Counted from the stretch's first letter, positions 45,288 through 54,390 are shown. The stretch is DNA of 64,000 bases from Helicobacter sp. MIT 11-5569 (GCF_000765695.2 NZ_JRPB02000002.1:167927-231926), one strand, 5' to 3'. A program made the numbers and translations. Notes: generated by a model not told the origin, from the letters alone.

Positions 45288-46602
45288 ATGACACCATCAA
45301 TTTTACAACCACTCTTTCAACAATGGAGAGAAGAGGGACTTTCTTTTTGTGTAACAAGCGAAAACTATAATAAAAGTGATTTATTGGGTGAGCAAGATTC
45401 TGCTTCCACCACTTCTGCGGGGGGGGGGGGGGATTTTTAGCTATCCTTATGCACATCTGATTGAATCATCAGGGTATTGGGAAGAAAGAAATAATTATCA
45501 TGGAAAGCCGCCATTATTCTTATCTAAAGAATTGATAGAGAAAATCGCACTTTATTTGGTAGGACATATAAAGCCACGGGTAGTTTATTTACAAATAACA
45601 ACAAAATGTAATTATGTATGTCCAATGTGTCCATTTCATGGAAGTGGCTATGAGGGGAAATATTTTAAAGATAATCCAAGCTTAAAACCTCAAAATATGC
45701 CATTAGATGAAGCAAAGAAATGTATTGATAAGATTGTTGATTATGGAGCTAATATGGTCGCAATGTCTCCATCAGCAGAGTTTTTTATTTATCCTTATTG
45801 GGAGGAAATCAGTCGCTATATCAAACAAAAGGGATTAAAAATTAGTGCTACCACTAATGGATCTTTTGTTACTAAAGAAGTGATTGCAAAACTAAAAGAT
45901 ATTGGTTTTGATGAGCTAATATTCTCTATAGATTCTATTAATCAAGAAACTTATGCAAAAGTAAGGAGCTCAAAAGAGAAAGATTATCAAACTGCAATTT
46001 CAGCTCCTATTCTTGCAACAGAGGCGGGTATTTATGTGCAAGTGCATTTTACCCAACAAAAGCCAAATAGAGGGGAAAAAGATGCAGTCTTTTCTTTTTA
46101 TAAAATGCAAAATATTCGCTCAATGACTTTTGGGATTGAGTTGCACACAGAAGAAAACAAAGAATTAACAATTATGCCTATAGAAAGAAAAGAATATATC
46201 CATGGTTTATGTGGCGCATATAATAATCTAGTAATATTAATAGATGGGAATCTCGTTTCATGTTGCGGTTTTGCTAATCGCTATAAATATATAAAACCAA
46301 AACTGGATGCCTTTTCTTTGCGAGAGCATTCTATCTGCGAAGTATTATCCTACCAACATTCTTTAATGGCTAATAAGGATGAAGATGTTATGAAGTTGTG
46401 TTGTAGTTGTGATTTGTATCAAATTGCATTTGAATCAAAAAATCAAATTTCGGTTGAAAATAATTATGTTATAATTAAAAAAACAATATCCGAATCTCAT
46501 TTTAGAATACCAAAAGAATTAGAAAATATACCTAATAATATTCTTTCTTGGATGTATCAAAATAACATTGTATCAAAAATGAAGCAGGATAAAATTTTAT
46601 AA
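45288..46602 (+). pseudogene. Phase-variable radical SAM/SPASM protein 1, OFF (G14)
   Basis: ATG 45288 follows GAGG. The leader MTPSILQPLFQQWREEGLSF...SENYNKS runs into a linker QDSASTTSA and a G14 tract, then stops (GDF-TAG). With 13 or 16 G it joins a long ORF for a 437-residue protein: IFSYPYAHLIESSGYWEE, radical SAM cluster TTKCNYVCPMCPFHG, and C-terminal Cys motifs (LVSCCGF, KLCCSCDLY) of a SPASM-like auxiliary cluster. It ends NNIVSKMKQDKIL, like the array members at 61-64 kb. It lies behind a sigma28-like promoter. Substrate unknown; context suggests flagellar glycan modification. Confidence 0.85.
45419..45432 (+). repeat. Poly-G tract, 14 nt
   Basis: Lies in the linker between the conserved leader and the catalytic part of radical SAM gene 1. 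In-frame lengths are 13 and 16; the present 14 is OFF. Confidence 0.95.
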
Positions 46603-46712
46603 AAATTTATTATCAAATGAAAGAAAGTAGAATCGCAAGTTGTTTGTTTTGCATTTTTTAAGTGATTTTGTGGAATAATAAAATTATTGATGCAAGGAAG
46701 GTTTATTTACAA

Positions 46713-47213
46713 ATGGTTTTTATTCATCCAACAGCAAATGTTGCAAAAGGAGCGCAAATAGGGGCAGAAACTAAAATTTGGCAAAATGCTCAAATTAGGG
46801 AGTTTGCCCACATTGGGCAAAAATGTATAATTTCTAAAGATGTGTATATTGCGGAAAATGTTCAAATTGGTGATAGATGTAAGATTCAAAATGGAGTTTC
46901 TGTATTCCAAGGCGTTACGCTAGAAAATGATGTCTTTGTGGGACCAAATGCTTCTTTTACAAATGATAAAGTCCCGAGAGCCTTTAATGAAAATTGGGAG
47001 ATTGTCCCAACTCTTATTAAAGAGGGTGCAAGCATTGGGGCTAATGCTACGATTGTGTGTGGGATTACTATTGGCAAATATGCAATGGTGGCTGCAGGAA
47101 GTGTAGTAACGAAAAATGTGGAAGATTATAGTCTTGTAATGGGGAATCCCGCTAGACATTATAGTTACATTGATAAAATGGGCAATAAAGTGGAAACTAA
47201 ACCAAATGAATAA
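46713..47213 (+). CDS. Hexapeptide-repeat acyltransferase (WlbB/WbpD-like)
   Basis: 166 residues of left-handed beta-helix repeats (IHPTANVAKGAQIGAETKIWQ, GVTLENDVFVGPNAS, IGANATIVCGITIGKYAMVAAGSVVTKNV) closing with GNPARHYSYIDKMGNK. This is the pattern of WlbB/WbpD, which N-acetylate the 3-amino group of UDP-linked diamino-uronic sugars. A dehydrogenase and a DegT aminotransferase in the same operon are consistent with such a pathway. ATG 46713 is chosen because the acyltransferase pattern begins there; the extension to 46662 (GTG) is unlikely. Confidence 0.8.
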   Translation: MVFIHPTANVAKGAQIGAETKIWQNAQIREFAHIGQKCIISKDVYIAENVQIGDRCKIQNGVSVFQGVTLENDVFVGPNASFTNDKVPRAFNENWEIVPTLIKEGASIGANATIVCGITIGKYAMVAAGSVVTKNVEDYSLVMGNPARHYSYIDKMGNKVETKPNE

Positions 47214-48174
47214 CAAAAGTATTAAAATTGGTTTGTTGGGTATCGGTAGAATGGGGCAGAATCATTTGCGTATTTTGTCTATGTTGAAATATGTTGAAAT
47301 ATGTTTCATTTATGACATTGCAACAGATGCCGCTAGAAATATTGCCACACAATATCAAGTTCCTTTGTCTAATAATCTTGATGAAGATTTAAAAAAAGTA
47401 GATGGTGTTATTATTGTAACACCTACTTTTACGCATGGCGAGTATTTTTTCAAAATTGCTCCTCTTGTTAAAAATATTTTTATTGAAAAACCTTTAGCAC
47501 ATACTTTAGAAATGACACAAAAGATTGCTCATTATGTTAGTCAGCATAATATTTCATTGCAGGTAGGTTTTATAGAACGTTATAGTCCCGCAGTAACGGC
47601 TCTAAAAAAAGCTATTGATAATAGTAATACTATTATAAATATGGATTTCACAAGAACCAATAAGATTAGTAGTCGCATTACAGATGTTGATGTTGTTTTA
47701 GATTTGATGATTCATGATATTGATTTGGCTTTAAGCTTAAATGGAGATGTTAAACAGGTTTATGCTTATGGTTGTTACCAAAACAATATGATAGAGTTTG
47801 CAAGAGCCATTATAACTCATAAAAATGGAGTTTTTTCTACTATAACTGCTAGTCGTATTACAGAAAAGCGCATGAGAAAAATTAGTGCTACTTGCGATAA
47901 CATGTATATAGATTGCAATCTTTTAAGCAAAGAAGTTTTTGTAAATAAGCAATCTTTGGAGCAATATCTTGAAAATGTATCCATTGTTTCTAAGACAGAG
48001 ACAATTGATGTGAAACCTAGAGAAGCACTCTTTTTAGAATTGATAGATTTTGTTGAATTGTGCAGAGGAAATCAAACAGATTTTGCTACGGCACAAGACG
48101 CATTAAAGGCTATGGAAATTGCCTGTGATATTCAATCTCAAATTAAAAAGCACCACAATGAAACAGCATATTAG
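47206..48174 (+). CDS. Gfo/Idh/MocA-family oxidoreductase (sugar 3-dehydrogenase?)
   Basis: 322 residues. N-terminal Rossmann motif KIGLLGIGRMGQNHLRIL, the IEKPLAH block with catalytic Lys, and VGFIERYSPAVTALK are classic Gfo/Idh/MocA features. The WlbA/WbpB branch oxidises the C3 hydroxyl of a UDP-sugar before transamination, which fits the neighbouring acyltransferase and aminotransferase. It overlaps the previous gene by 8 bp and the next by 17 bp, so the genes are tightly coupled. Confidence 0.82.
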   Translation: MNNKSIKIGLLGIGRMGQNHLRILSMLKYVEICFIYDIATDAARNIATQYQVPLSNNLDEDLKKVDGVIIVTPTFTHGEYFFKIAPLVKNIFIEKPLAHTLEMTQKIAHYVSQHNISLQVGFIERYSPAVTALKKAIDNSNTIINMDFTRTNKISSRITDVDVVLDLMIHDIDLALSLNGDVKQVYAYGCYQNNMIEFARAIITHKNGVFSTITASRITEKRMRKISATCDNMYIDCNLLSKEVFVNKQSLEQYLENVSIVSKTETIDVKPREALFLELIDFVELCRGNQTDFATAQDALKAMEIACDIQSQIKKHHNETAY

Positions 48175-49129
48175 AATACCGATTCAAGGAAGTGTAGTTT
48201 TAGTTACAGGAGGAGCTGGTTTTATCGGTAGTCATTTGGTTGATAGGCTTTTGAAAGAAGAAGCTAAGCAAATTATTGTAGTGGATAATTTTTTTTTGGG
48301 TAGTGAGGAGAATTTACAATCTGCTATTGGGAAAGGAATTATTCTTTATAAAGATGATATGGAAATTGCTTCTTCTGTAGAATATATTTTTGAACGGCAC
48401 AAAATAGATATTGTCTTTAATTGTGCAACAAAGGCTCTTAATTATTCTTTTATGAATCCAAAAAATAGTTTTAGTGTCAATAGCAATATAATACTTAATC
48501 TTTTAGAAGCACAAAGAAAATGTTTGTTTAAAACTCTTGTGCATTTTTCAACTTCAGAAGTTTATGGAAGTGCAGTTTATGAACCAATGGACGAGCAGCA
48601 CCCTATTAATCCCACAACGACCTATGCCGCAGGTAAAGCAGCCGCAGATATAGCACTAAAATCCTGGGTTTCTATGTTTGGCTTGGACTCTTTTATTGTG
48701 CGTCCTTTTAATAATTATGGACCAAGGCAAAATTATAAAGGTTATTTAGCGGGCGTGATTCCAATTACTATTTATAGAATCCTAAAGGGACTGCAGCCAG
48801 AAATTCATGGAACAGGTTTGCAAAGTAGAGATTTTATTTATGTTGAAGATACGGTTGATGCGATTATTAAAGTGTATCCTGTAATGTCCAAAGGAGAAAG
48901 TATTAATATTTCAACAGATGGACAAATTTCTATCAGAAAAGTTATCCATAAGATAGCAGAATTTATGGACTATCAAGGAAATATTTTAGAAAAGCCTGCT
49001 AGAAATTCTGATGTGGAGTGTCATAATGCTAGCAATGCTAAAATTAAATCATTGATTGATTATCAATTAACTCCATTTGATGAGGGGCTTAAGAAAAGCA
49101 TACAATGGTATAAAGGATTTATAAGATGA
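48158..49129 (+). CDS. NAD-dependent sugar epimerase/dehydratase (extended SDR)
   Basis: 323 residues. The nucleotide-binding motif is LVTGGAGFIGSHLVDRLL, the active site FSTSEVYG with YAAGKAAAD gives the Ser/Thr-Tyr-Lys set, followed by VRPFNNYGPRQ and SRDFIYVEDTVDAI. These are hallmarks of NDP-sugar 4-epimerases and 4,6-dehydratases. Which reaction it catalyses is not readable. The start overlaps the preceding gene by 17 bp, and its stop overlaps the aminotransferase start (ATGA). Confidence 0.82.
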   Translation: MKQHIRIPIQGSVVLVTGGAGFIGSHLVDRLLKEEAKQIIVVDNFFLGSEENLQSAIGKGIILYKDDMEIASSVEYIFERHKIDIVFNCATKALNYSFMNPKNSFSVNSNIILNLLEAQRKCLFKTLVHFSTSEVYGSAVYEPMDEQHPINPTTTYAAGKAAADIALKSWVSMFGLDSFIVRPFNNYGPRQNYKGYLAGVIPITIYRILKGLQPEIHGTGLQSRDFIYVEDTVDAIIKVYPVMSKGESINISTDGQISIRKVIHKIAEFMDYQGNILEKPARNSDVECHNASNAKIKSLIDYQLTPFDEGLKKSIQWYKGFIR

Positions 49130-50208
49130 TAAAACTTATCCAACCTTATATTAGCTTTGAAGAAGTTAGAGAGGATTTTGAAAAGATTTTTGATTCAGGT
49201 TGGCTAACAAAAGGTAATTATATTCAGCAATTTATGCAAGATTTGCGTGAATTTTTAAATGTTCAATATTCCTATGCGACAACATCGGCAACCACTGCTT
49301 TGAGTATTTGTCTTAAAGCATTGAATCTTCAAAGTCAAGATGAAGTGATTGTTTCAGACTTTTCATTTCCAGCTACTTCAAATGTTTTAGAGGATTTAAA
49401 TATTAAGCCTATCTTTGCAGATGTTTGTCTATCTACCTTTAATATGCTGCCAGAAGAACTTGAAAAGAAAATATCCAATAAAACAAAAGCAGTTATTTTT
49501 GTGCATGCACTAGGGAATCCTAGTGGAATTTCAAGTATTCAAGAAATCTGCAAACACTATAAGATTCCATTGATAGAAGATGCCGCTTGTGCAATCGGCA
49601 GTAGTGAGTTTGGCATAAAAGCTGGTGCTTTTGGAGATTTGGGTTGTTTTAGTTTCCATCCTCGTAAGCTTTTAACAACAGGAGAGGGAGGGGCAGTCGT
49701 TTTTAATCATAAATGTTTTGAGAAGTTTTTTGAGATTAAATTAAACCATGGAGCAGTTTGCCGCCAAGGAAAACTTGATTTTGTAGATTTTGGCTATAAT
49801 TATAGACTTCCTGAATTACAAGCGGTTATGGGTATCAAGCAACTAAAAAAACTAGATAAAATTATTCAAGAAAGAAACCAAATTAGAGAAATGTATATTC
49901 AATATTTAAAACCTCTAGGATTCCAAGAGCAAAAAATTGGGCAAGAAGTGGTTTTTAATGTCCAATCTATGGTTTTTGTTGTTCCTGAAAATATTTGTAG
50001 GAATGACTTGATAGCTTATTTATATGAAAATGGTGTAGAAAGCACATTGGGAACTTATTGTTTGAGTGGAACAAGCTTTTGTAAGAGTAAATACAAAGAC
50101 ATTCAAAAAAATGCAAAATTTTTGGAGGATTCTACTTTGACACTTCCTTGCTATCAAGGGGTTGATGTAGAATATATCTCTAAAATTATAAAAAAGTTTT
50201 TGGCTTAA
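49126..50208 (+). CDS. DegT/DnrJ/EryC1/StrS-type sugar aminotransferase
   Basis: 360 residues of the PLP-dependent sugar aminotransferase family. Motifs: FDSGWLTKGNYIQQF, SATTALSICLKAL, DFSFPATSNV, PLIEDAACAIGS (PLP-binding Asp) and FSFHPRKLLTTGEGGAVV with the Schiff-base Lys. It would install an amino group on the keto-sugar made upstream; the acyl- or formyltransferases nearby could then modify that amine. The start is coupled by ATGA to the epimerase gene. Confidence 0.9.
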   Translation: MIKLIQPYISFEEVREDFEKIFDSGWLTKGNYIQQFMQDLREFLNVQYSYATTSATTALSICLKALNLQSQDEVIVSDFSFPATSNVLEDLNIKPIFADVCLSTFNMLPEELEKKISNKTKAVIFVHALGNPSGISSIQEICKHYKIPLIEDAACAIGSSEFGIKAGAFGDLGCFSFHPRKLLTTGEGGAVVFNHKCFEKFFEIKLNHGAVCRQGKLDFVDFGYNYRLPELQAVMGIKQLKKLDKIIQERNQIREMYIQYLKPLGFQEQKIGQEVVFNVQSMVFVVPENICRNDLIAYLYENGVESTLGTYCLSGTSFCKSKYKDIQKNAKFLEDSTLTLPCYQGVDVEYISKIIKKFLA

Positions 50209-50211
50209 ATA

Positions 50212-50829
50212 ATGAAAAAGAAAAATATCATAAAACTAAAAAGAAAAATATCTCATCTTTTTTCTCAATTAAGAGATAATAAAAAGTTAGAATATAATAG
50301 AGTTTTACCCTTTAATGAATATCTCAATGATCGTTGGGAAAAAGCAAATTATTTGAAATGGGGAGAAAGAAGTAATTGCTATGATAGTGTTTATGTTTTT
50401 GGTGATGTGGAAGTAGGAGAAAATACTTTTATTGGTCCTTTTTGCATTCTTGATGGTGGCGGTGGGTTAAGGATTGGTAAGTTTTGCTCTATCTCTGCTG
50501 GAGTGCAGATTTATACACATAATAGTGTGCAGTGGTCTAATCAAGGAGGTAAAGAACCTCTTGAGTTTTCACCTGTGATTATAGAGGATTATTGCTATGT
50601 TGGTCCAAACTCTGTGATAAGTATGGGTGTTAGGATTGGGAAAGGGGCAGTTGTTGGGGCGTGTAGTTTTGTAAATAAAGATGTCCCACCTTATACAAAA
50701 GTCGCTGGGTGTCCAGCAAGAATTATTGGAGGAATTATGAATCAAAATAATAATAACCCTGCGGGGGGGGGGGGGTATTTAGAATATCCTATCAAGCTTA
50801 CCCTCTTGTCGCATAGGAGGGTAGCGTGA
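50212..50829 (+). CDS. Hexapeptide-repeat acyltransferase with poly-G-encoded variable tail
   Basis: 205 residues at the present tract length. The acyltransferase core (GDVEVGENTFIGPFCILD, GKFCSISAGVQIYTHNSV, YCYVGPNSVISMGVRIGKGA, PARIIGG) is complete before the tract, so slippage changes only the tail. G13 gives ...PAGGGGYLEY...SHRRVA, ending in a TGA that overlaps the GTG start of the next gene; G12 stops at once (GGGGI-TAG), and G14 stops at a TAG 12 bp before the next start. The tract is thus placed to tune coupling to the formyltransferase. Confidence 0.8.
   Translation: MKKKNIIKLKRKISHLFSQLRDNKKLEYNRVLPFNEYLNDRWEKANYLKWGERSNCYDSVYVFGDVEVGENTFIGPFCILDGGGGLRIGKFCSISAGVQIYTHNSVQWSNQGGKEPLEFSPVIIEDYCYVGPNSVISMGVRIGKGAVVGACSFVNKDVPPYTKVAGCPARIIGGIMNQNNNNPAGGGGYLEYPIKLTLLSHRRVA
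50763..50775 (+). repeat. Poly-G tract, 13 nt
   Basis: Follows AACCCTGC. Sits in the 3' end of the acyltransferase gene, 50 bp before the next start codon. Confidence 0.95.
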
Positions 50830-51701
50830 AGCGGTTGTCTTATATCTTTTTTGGAACTACGCATTTTAGTAAAGCTATTTTAGAAAATCTTTTACAAAAG
50901 GGTTATTTACCCAAAGCCATTTTTTCTATCCCAGAATATTTTTCTATTTCTTATGCGCAAGAGAAAGTCAAAAATTGTAATTTTTTTGACTTTTCTTCTT
51001 TGGCTAGAGAATATAATATACCTTTTTATTGGGTAGAAAGCCCAACAAACACGCTTTTATCTTATAAAGACAAGATTCAAGAATATGAGGTTGATTTTTT
51101 TCTAGTTGCAAATTGGTATTACAAGATTCCTTATCAAATTTATACTTTGAGCAAAATGGGGGCTTTTGGCTTTCATAATTCTCTTTTGCCGAAATACGCT
51201 GGTAGTGCTCCTTTGGTATGGGCTATGATAAAGGGAGAGAGAGAAAGTGGCGTTACGCTTTTTAAAATGAATGAAGAAATGGATTGTGGGGATATTATTA
51301 GTCAAGAGAGTTTTGTCATTGATTTTAAAGATAGTATTAATGAAGTGTTGAAAAAAGCAGAAAAAATCGCGATACAAATGAGTTTAGATTTGTTTTGCAA
51401 ACCTATTGTCTTTACGGAACAAAAAGGAGAAACAAAATATTATCCACCAAGGAATCCTGAAGATGGCGAGATTGACTTAAATCTAAGTGCAGAAGATCTT
51501 TATAATTTTATCCGCGCTCAAAGCTTCCCTTATCCCGGAGCGTTTATTAAAACGCGCGACGGCAAAAGATTAATCATAGAAAAAGCTTATATTGATTCTA
51601 GGATTCCTAATAATCCTAGTTTTGACAACCCTGCGGGGGGGGGGGGGCGATTTAGTCGCTTTTTTGCTCCACTCCAAACCACTTCTAAAAAAGTGGCATA
51701 G
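50826..51701 (+). CDS. Formyltransferase (Fmt/ArnA-type) with poly-G-encoded tail
   Basis: 291 residues. N-terminal formyltransferase fold with IFFGTTHFSKAIL, GFHNSLLPKYAGSAPLVWAMIKGERESGVTLFKMNEEMDCGDII (family pattern, catalytic Asn-His-Asp set), then an Fmt-type C-terminal domain (YNFIRAQSFPYPGAFIKTRDGKRL). This could formylate an amino-sugar with 10-formyl-THF. The start is GTG overlapping the previous stop, preceded by AGGAGG. The last 30 residues include a G13 tract; the present frame ends TAG 9 bp before the sulfotransferase ATG, and G12 would end in a TGA overlapping that ATG. Confidence 0.82.
   Translation: MKRLSYIFFGTTHFSKAILENLLQKGYLPKAIFSIPEYFSISYAQEKVKNCNFFDFSSLAREYNIPFYWVESPTNTLLSYKDKIQEYEVDFFLVANWYYKIPYQIYTLSKMGAFGFHNSLLPKYAGSAPLVWAMIKGERESGVTLFKMNEEMDCGDIISQESFVIDFKDSINEVLKKAEKIAIQMSLDLFCKPIVFTEQKGETKYYPPRNPEDGEIDLNLSAEDLYNFIRAQSFPYPGAFIKTRDGKRLIIEKAYIDSRIPNNPSFDNPAGGGGRFSRFFAPLQTTSKKVA
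51635..51647 (+). repeat. Poly-G tract, 13 nt
   Basis: Follows AACCCTGC exactly as the tract at 50763 does. Lies near the 3' end of the formyltransferase gene. Confidence 0.95.
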
Positions 51702-51710
51702 GAGGGTAGC

Positions 51711-52652
51711 ATGAGAACTCCAAATTTTATTATCGGAGGGACAGCCGCAGGTGGGACGAGCTATCTCTATGAACTTCTTATCCAACATTCTGAAATTTAT
51801 TTACCACAACAAAGAATCCCAGAGCCACATTATTATTATAAAAGTTGGGAATATGCCAAAGGATTGGATTGGTATTTAAAGCAATATTTTGATGATGTGC
51901 CTAGCGATAAAATTGTAATAGGAGAGCGTTCAAGCTCATATTTGTATGGCGGTAAAAAAGTCGCACAAAGAATCGCAAAAGATTTTCCTAAGATGAAATT
52001 TATCTTTATGCTTAGAAATCCTATACAAAGAACTTGGGCGAATTATCGTTTTACTTGTCTGCAAGGATTGGAAGAATTAAGTTTTAAAGAAGCTATCACA
52101 CAAGAAGAGCAAAGAATAAAAGAATCTCAAGGGATTTGGAGAGAAATTGCTCCTTATGATTATACGGGTAGGGGATTTTACGCTAAACAGCTTAAAGAAT
52201 TTTTAGAATTTTTCCCCAAAGAGCAGATTTTATGTATTAAATCTGAATCACTTTCTAACGCTAATTTTTCTCCTTTGCTTAAGATTTATGAATTTTTGGG
52301 CTTAAAAGAAAAAGATTTTGTTCCCTCTTTTGCTCCTAGCCATACAAGTTTGAGTGTGGTTAATGCGAAATTACAAAAAGAGCTTAGAGCATATTTTGGA
52401 GATACGACTTTTTCACAATTAATGAATTCTGTTCGCAGAGAAGAAGAGTTAATCACTAAAGCAGAAGATAAAGAAAAATATGAGCAATTAAAAAATAATA
52501 TCAAAAATATCAAGGAAGTAATTCCTGAAAATTGCGTCAATTTGCTTCAAGATATTTTCTATAAGGATATTGAAGATTTATCAAAACTTGTTAATTTTGA
52601 TGTGAGTGATTGGCTAAATCCAATTCATCTCCCTGCGGGGGGGGGGGGGTAA
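51711..52652 (+). CDS. PAPS-dependent sulfotransferase with poly-G at the stop codon
   Basis: 313 residues. The 5'-phosphosulfate loop is seen as IIGGTAAGGTSYLYELL and the 3'-phosphate motif as FIFMLRNPIQRTWANYRF, with KWKE-like FYAKQLKEFLEFFPKEQIL after it; these define the heparan-sulfate-type sulfotransferase fold. It would transfer sulfate from PAPS to a glycan hydroxyl or amine. Sulfation of a Helicobacter surface or flagellar glycan would be unusual. The protein ends ...HLPAGGGG then TAA; only the end varies with tract length. AGGAGG precedes the start. Confidence 0.8.
   Translation: MRTPNFIIGGTAAGGTSYLYELLIQHSEIYLPQQRIPEPHYYYKSWEYAKGLDWYLKQYFDDVPSDKIVIGERSSSYLYGGKKVAQRIAKDFPKMKFIFMLRNPIQRTWANYRFTCLQGLEELSFKEAITQEEQRIKESQGIWREIAPYDYTGRGFYAKQLKEFLEFFPKEQILCIKSESLSNANFSPLLKIYEFLGLKEKDFVPSFAPSHTSLSVVNAKLQKELRAYFGDTTFSQLMNSVRREEELITKAEDKEKYEQLKNNIKNIKEVIPENCVNLLQDIFYKDIEDLSKLVNFDVSDWLNPIHLPAGGGG
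52637..52649 (+). repeat. Poly-G tract, 13 nt
   Basis: Follows CTCCCTGC and is followed directly by TAA. G14 would extend reading by about 20 codons through the next gene's start; G12 adds one residue. Confidence 0.95.
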
Positions 52653-52689
52653 ATAATACCTCTTTAACTGCTAAAAATAGGGGGCTAAT

Positions 52690-53691
52690 ATGCAAATTAG
52701 CCTCTTAGATTCTACACTGACTTTGCAATACAATGAATTTTTAAATCGTTGTGATTGCGCTATGATGTATTACTCCCTTTCTTTTAAAAGATTGTTAGAG
52801 GAAACTTTAAAATGTAAATCTTATTATTTAATCGCGACTGATAAAGATAGAGTTTATGGGATTCTTCCTTTGATGATAAAGGAAGGTAAATATGGAGAAG
52901 TTTTGAATTCTTTGCCATTTTATGGGAGCAATGGAGGAATTTTGGCAAGTCAAATGGAAGCAAAAGATAGACTTTTAGAAGCTTATAATCAATACTCAAG
53001 AGATTTTGCAAGTGCTACTTATATCACTAATCCTTTTTTGGATAATACAATATCTCAAGCTTTGCCCTATGATTTTATGGATAGCAGGATTGGGCAAATC
53101 ACTCCATTGCTAAAAGAAGAAATGCTTTTTAAAAGCTTTGCTCCTAGTGCGAGAAGAAATATCGCTAAAGCTCTTAGAAGCGGTGTTGATGTTAAGCTAA
53201 GCAATGATTTTGAATTTCTGTATCAAACACATTTTGAAAATATAACAAGCATTAATGGAATCCCTAAGCAAAAGCATTTTTTTGAGAATATTCCAAAGTT
53301 CTGTGAAAGAGAAGAATATAAACTTTATGTAGCAGAGCTTCAAGGAAAAGCTATTGCTGCGCTTTTATGTTTTTATTATGGTAATGTTGTAGAATATTAT
53401 ACACCAGCATTGCTTAGTGAATATCGCACATTTCAAGCATTACCCTTGATTATCTTTAAAGCGATGAATGATGCTTATGATAAGGGTTATAAATGGTGGA
53501 ATTTCGGTGGAACTTGGGTTTCGTTAGATGGAGTCTATAAGTTCAAATCTAAATTTGGAGCTCAAGATAAGAGCTATTACTATTATATATTGCTTAATGA
53601 AAAAGATATTTTAAATGCTACTAAAGAAGAATTATTAGCAGAATATCCTTATTTTTATGTGCTACCCTTTAAATATTTAACAAATGGATAA
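52690..53691 (+). CDS. FemAB/GNAT-like acyltransferase
   Basis: 333 residues with the double-GNAT FemAB-like layout: N-terminal half with LIATDKDRVYGILPLM and NSLPFYGSNGGILAS, a linker FAPSARRNIAKALRSGVDV, and a second half with LYVAELQGKAIAALLCFYYGNVVEYYTPA and KWWNFGGTWVSLDGVYKFKSKFG. Such proteins attach acyl or aminoacyl groups to sugars or peptidoglycan. In this cluster, N-acylation of an amino-sugar is plausible. The start overlaps the alternative reading frame that a G14 sulfotransferase tract would open. Confidence 0.7.
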   Translation: MQISLLDSTLTLQYNEFLNRCDCAMMYYSLSFKRLLEETLKCKSYYLIATDKDRVYGILPLMIKEGKYGEVLNSLPFYGSNGGILASQMEAKDRLLEAYNQYSRDFASATYITNPFLDNTISQALPYDFMDSRIGQITPLLKEEMLFKSFAPSARRNIAKALRSGVDVKLSNDFEFLYQTHFENITSINGIPKQKHFFENIPKFCEREEYKLYVAELQGKAIAALLCFYYGNVVEYYTPALLSEYRTFQALPLIIFKAMNDAYDKGYKWWNFGGTWVSLDGVYKFKSKFGAQDKSYYYYILLNEKDILNATKEELLAEYPYFYVLPFKYLTNG

Positions 53692-53715
53692 TTTAATTTT
53701 AATTAGGAGGATTCT

Positions 53716-54390
53716 ATGAATATTGCATTTTTTTGCACAGGCAATGGTTCGTTTTTTAAATTTATTTATCATAATAAGGATTTATTAGAAAGAGTTGATA
53801 GAATCTTATTATTTTCTGATAGAAATTGTGGCGTTATTAGGGATTTTAAAGATTTGATTCCTTGTGAAGTGTTTGATTCAAAAGATTTTGAAAAAGACGC
53901 TTTAGAGTGGTTATTAAAATATGAAGTGGAATATGTATTTTTGAGCTGCAATAGAATCTTAAAGTATGAGTTGTTGGAGTATTTTGGAGAAGATAATAAA
54001 AAAATGTTCAATACCCATCCCTCATTGCTCCCAAAATATATTGGATTAAGTGCCATAAAAGATTCTTTTGAAAGCCATGATAAAGTTTATGGAGCTACGA
54101 TTCATTATGTAACAAAAGAAGTAGATTGTGGTGGAATCGTAGCAAGATGTGCTTTAAAGAGAAGTGATAGTGATTTAAGCGATTATACGCATAGATTATT
54201 TATTAATCAAGCAGTTTTATATTTGGATTTTGTTTCCAAAGTATCTTTAGGAGAAGATTTTAAAGTGTTGGAGGGTTTTAATGTAAATTCTTCTTTGGGT
54301 TTTACACCTTCTTTGACTTTAGATTGTAAGAGGATAAAATTTTTTAATCCCTTAGATTCTCAATTATTAATAAAGGAAAATAATGAATAA
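53716..54390 (+). CDS. Second formyltransferase (GART/PurN-like)
   Basis: 224 residues. The catalytic block is MFNTHPSLLPKYIGLSAIKDSF with DKVYGATIHYVTKEVDCGGIV, the Asn-His...Asp set of 10-formyl-THF-dependent transferases. It lacks the Fmt C-terminal domain, unlike the one at 50826. In the island it may formylate a sugar amine, as WbdR/VioF-type sugar N-formyltransferases do. AGGAGG stands 6 bp before the ATG. The stop overlaps the next gene by 8 bp. Confidence 0.8.
   Translation: MNIAFFCTGNGSFFKFIYHNKDLLERVDRILLFSDRNCGVIRDFKDLIPCEVFDSKDFEKDALEWLLKYEVEYVFLSCNRILKYELLEYFGEDNKKMFNTHPSLLPKYIGLSAIKDSFESHDKVYGATIHYVTKEVDCGGIVARCALKRSDSDLSDYTHRLFINQAVLYLDFVSKVSLGEDFKVLEGFNVNSSLGFTPSLTLDCKRIKFFNPLDSQLLIKENNE

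Noticed and set aside
45007..45456. A 149-residue minus-strand ORF overlapping the flagellin promoter and radical SAM gene 1
   Set aside because: It reads antisense through two promoters and the poly-G tract (Pro run) and has no ribosome site or motif.
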